Of a stretch of 64,000 nucleotides of DNA, positions 61,901 to 64,000 are shown piece after piece. This DNA comes from Macrocystis pyrifera (lineage: Eukaryota; Sar; Phaeophyceae; Laminariales; Laminariaceae), in NCBI GenBank assembly GCA_031763025.1, contig JASSKH010000029.1, positions 310,001 to 374,000 of the forward strand, written 5' to 3'. Position numbers and translations under genes: made by a program. The notes under the pieces were generated by a model, which searched no databases, was not told the origin of the DNA, and saw only the letters and a list, made by a program, of their open reading frames with translations. The stretch's first letter is position 1. Each line of letters starts with the position of its first letter.

Positions 61901-62753
61901 ATCGCGCACCCCTGGACGAGGTCGACGTCATCTACGGCATCGTGGATCGTACTGTACTTTATATTGTATCACTCGGCCACGGGATTGTTACCTCGAGGTT
62001 GAACGTTCAAAGTAGTGTCAAAGTCTGCGTTTGGGTGTGCAGCATGTTACGCTCCTCGCGTTGAGAGCCTTGGGGCAATAAAGGGCCTACCCCTATACTC
62101 GCAGCACGTGCCTACCTATTCCGGACGATCTGCGTGGTGTAGTATATATGTATACGCAGCGAGATCAATGCGCACGCTCCGCAAGCGGTCGACCACTGGG
62201 TGATTCCATCCGATATTTGTATAACCAGAGCATCCACGTGATCGGAGGCCGTTCGGGATGTTTGCTCACCGCTTTTACTCCCGCGCAGCAAGGGTTTTGT
62301 CTCGAGTGTATCGATGGTGGTCGTTTGGCGGAAATGTGTACAAAAACAATTTTACGCATGTATATATATACATATTGATATTGCCGCCCTGTAAAAATCA
62401 GGGAAAATGCTACAGCGCAGAGGTGCACCATATTGTTTCAGTAGCTGCTCACTTGAAGCGCGCTCTTTTATCTCGCTCGAAAACAAACGTTTGAAAAACA
62501 AATAGTGCAACCCCACAAGTAACTTCAAGACCTACGTATAAAACAATGCCATTTAGCCAAACAAGAATTGACATTTCGACCATTTCGGGTTAACCCCTTT
62601 AGTACCGCAGTCCCGATTTGGGGACAAACCAGTCTAATTCCAAGCGATAGGTCCCCAAAACGGGACTGCAGTACTAAAAGGGATAAGGAGTCCCGCCATA
62701 CTGAACAAAAATCGCCAGAAGTGTGCTACGCCCATCGCAGCATGCGTCGACTA

Positions 62754-62785
<32 letters not shown>

Positions 62786-63982
62786 ACTACTACTACTGAC
62801 ACTACCATTGCCAGCGACTGTCAACTCACATCTCCCTCTCTATCGTCGGATTGAGGTGTGCGAACGACGTCAACGTGGTGTGAAGAGCAAGTGGTGAAGG
62901 GGTGCGCCATCTCTCCCGTCGTGGCGCTGCCCTGGCCGTTACCGACGCTGGAGTCGGGAAGGGAAATTGATTCAACAGCCGTCACGTCGAGGCAAACACG
63001 CGAACCGAAAAAAACACACGACGCGGGGGCAAGAAAGGGGAAGACTTAGTCGTGCTATTCATAGAACCAACGAAAGCGCGTCTGTCATCCCGTGATAACG
63101 CGTGTCGCGTCCAAACGTGGACGTAGGCAGCTCTTGGGTGGTTGTACATCTCGAGGGCCACACAAGAAGGAGCGCGAGCTGCGATGTCAGGGAGTGCTTG
63201 TCATCTAGGACAGACTGTACGACACCGAGTAGCACGGTTCAACTAAGTGTCGTGTCATGTTGTTGCCAGGGTCAAACGCTGCTCTAGAATTCCGCGTTAT
63301 ATGTACCCGACGCGTTTTGTCGATACTTCGCGCATGCCCCCCCCCGACTAACCGAAGCAATATATATACATATTAATTGTTGCGGGCGATGATAGTAAAT
63401 GGGACCTAAGGTAAACACAACAACTTATATATTTCCCTATTTTTGCTAACAATCTTTGGTCCCATTTACTATGGCCCCCCCGTAATAGTTGAAACAAGGG
63501 CTTCGGATATGACAGCATGCACGCTCTTCGGATGATGCTTGCACGTGCATGGAAGTATTTAGTAGGCAATGCGCGTGCATGACGTGTTTCGTGTATCATG
63601 TGTGTGTCAAGTATGTCTACTTGGTGAAGTAAAAATAGTGTATGAATCGTGTGCAAGATCACATGTGCAACAGTTTGGTGTGAAGTATGTCAAGTTGATG
63701 AGGTACACTAAGTATATGAAGTATATGAAAGATAACGTGTGCAACCGCAGACAGTCAGTGGACACTGTTTGGACGATGGACATCCAACCGTAAGCACCGC
63801 ACTTATGCATGCTGGCGAGTTTCGAAGTGAAGTACGTACGCGAGTACGTCCGTCGGTACCTGTGGCTGTGCTTCAGCCAGAATATGTCGCAGATTCTGTT
63901 GGGCTCGTCGTCGTGCTTCCACAGCAGCAGCATGTAGTCCTCGTCGAGTATCACACGGGTCGTTTCCGCCATCGGGTCCACC
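52851..63982 (-). CDS. FNR/ferric-reductase-like flavoprotein with long N-terminal region, 5' end off window
   Basis: Ten minus-strand exons join without a phase conflict: 63860-63982, 61872-61951, 61287-61390, 60727-61106, 58753-58925, 58073-58142, 57024-57197, 56061-56238, 54848-55054, 52851-52976, about 538 residues. The last ~200 form a ferredoxin-reductase-superfamily module: LRTYGPYRSEYG (as in the GPYG segment of ferric reductases and NADPH oxidases), VIATGAG at the dinucleotide-binding turn, a beta-alpha segment ending HIKTALTRHDD, and VYFCGGGGINAMLRAA near the C-terminus (FCGP in relatives). It probably moves electrons between NAD(P)H and a flavin. The usual RxYS/HPFT FAD motif and membrane helices are not seen; they may be lost or encoded to the right. 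The middle 126-codon exon is Ser/Pro-rich and disordered. The partner is unknown. Confidence 0.68.
54848..55054 (-). CDS. Reductase-like exon, dinucleotide-binding turn
   Basis: Follows CTTTCGCATGAAG, ends AAG before GTGGGG; 69 codons. VIATGAGAALALDFVAYVR followed by PVKVCYSSAS matches the GxG turn and second strand of FNR-like domains. Confidence 0.78.
56061..56238 (-). CDS. Reductase-like exon, FAD-domain end (GPY)
   Basis: Acceptor TGCACCTGACCAG; donor CTG/GTGAGA in phase 0. FREPQTARIADLDVGKEGG is followed by LRTYGPYRSEYG and FPNLPPVL, joining VIATGAG of the next exon. Confidence 0.72.
57024..57197 (-). CDS. Reductase-like exon
   Basis: Acceptor CTGGTGACAG; donor GACAG/GTACTG in phase 2. 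A Lys-rich start (NNPKTAKKKGLKR) is followed by FEDFRTKEAEEG and WNKMAIVKIHRRTREVTD, resembling the strand before the pyrophosphate region of ferric reductases. Confidence 0.72.
58073..58142 (-). CDS. Reductase-like short exon
   Basis: Acceptor GTCCTGCGCAG; donor GGCGG/GTGAGA in phase 2. It encodes MVIPSSVRSFVPEKTIAEIGG; SVRSF could be a remnant of an FAD-binding RxYS-type motif but the match is weak. Confidence 0.62.
58753..58925 (-). CDS. Reductase-gene exon, acidic helix and Gly-rich segment
   Basis: Acceptor TTCCACCCTAG; phase-1 donor ACCG/GTCCGT (weak). It encodes MEEKKSNFEHEKAEAETMI and GCRPGEVTVFLGGP. An internal ATG at the start of MEEKK could serve as an alternative start of a shorter product. 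Confidence 0.6.
60727..61106 (-). CDS. Reductase-gene exon, Ser/Pro-rich disordered region
   Basis: Acceptor GTGCGCACGCTTGCAG; donor AAAG/GTAGTT in phase 2; 126 codons. Segments such as SAFDSSASESSSPPKS and TPGKHGVWPTPVTPAQER look like a linker with possible phosphosites. An ATG at 61157 opens the same frame and could be an alternative start. Confidence 0.62.
61287..61390 (-). CDS. Reductase-gene exon
   Basis: Acceptor CTCAGGTCATGAG; donor CCA/GTAAGA in phase 0. DGPENNKIPRRRPKYVVET and LDSGMSTQKLEVSP have coding-like composition; no family recognised. Confidence 0.55.
61872..61951 (-). CDS. Reductase-gene exon
   Basis: Acceptor ATATAAAGTACAG; donor CAGCG/GTAGGA in phase 1. HDAVDDVDLVQGCAIVSQGS; no family recognised. 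An (AT)n run lies just downstream at about 61816-61838. Confidence 0.5.
62745..62800. repeat. (CTA)n/(CTG)n microsatellite
   Basis: A run of CTA and CTG triplets inside the presumed large intron between 61951 and 63860. Confidence 0.85.
63379..63487 (+). mobile_element. Palindromic MITE, copy 9
   Basis: The left end is degraded (TGCGGGCGATGATAGTAAATGG); the right end CCCATTTACTATGGCCCCCCCGTAATA is good. The core reads ACTTATATATTTCCCTATTTTTGC. Confidence 0.8.
63860..63982 (-). CDS. Reductase-gene exon nearest the window edge
   Basis: Acceptor TGAATAAGCAG; donor CCACAG/GTACCG in phase 2. It encodes DPMAETTRVILDEDYMLLL, WKHDDEPNRICDIFWLKHSH. It needs a preceding exon ending in phase 2, beyond position 64000, unless the ATG of MAETT is the start. 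Confidence 0.6.
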
Positions 63983-64000
63983 CTGCTTATTCATAGTAAC

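Overview
The window looks like nuclear DNA of a multicellular stramenopile, most probably a brown alga such as a kelp. This is inferred from base composition, gene architecture and repeat content, not from a marker gene. Coding exons are short (50-400 nt) and G+C-rich at third positions. They are separated by 0.2-2.5 kb introns full of microsatellites, CAG/CTG runs, poly-C tracts and small inverted-repeat elements. There are no operons, rRNA genes or bacterial-style signals.

Layout. Positions 1-15 kb are gene-poor: dispersed and tandem repeats, one stop-interrupted gene relic (12.5-12.8 kb, minus) and one tRNA-like hairpin followed by a T run (13.2 kb). At 15.3-19.1 kb, four tandem plus-strand copies encode a ~135-residue domain with a DQGWGN core. 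Each copy is the terminal exon of a spliced gene. From 21.85 to 34.26 kb, ten exons make a near-complete plus-strand cytochrome P450 of the CYP74 clan (oxylipin/hydroperoxide metabolism). Positions 34.3-42.7 kb are repeat-rich and contain a pure (AG)100 tract. At 42.8-45.7 kb (minus) lie a Cys-rich zinc-finger gene and the C-terminal half of an OTU-type cysteine protease, packed against each other in different frames. Positions 46-52.8 kb hold a 555-bp tandem repeat and a degenerate satellite. From 52.85 kb to the right edge (minus), ten phase-compatible exons encode a protein with a ferredoxin-reductase/ferric-reductase/NOX-like C-terminal half and a long unrecognised N-terminal region that runs off the window.

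A palindromic ~110-bp MITE family is present in nine copies; one sits between the first two DQGWGN copies. The genes show no obvious common pathway. The P450 and the reductase-like protein are both redox proteins but are 19 kb apart on opposite strands, so I make no functional link. Exon models rest on reading frame, splice-site sequence, phase agreement and recognised family motifs. No database search was possible.
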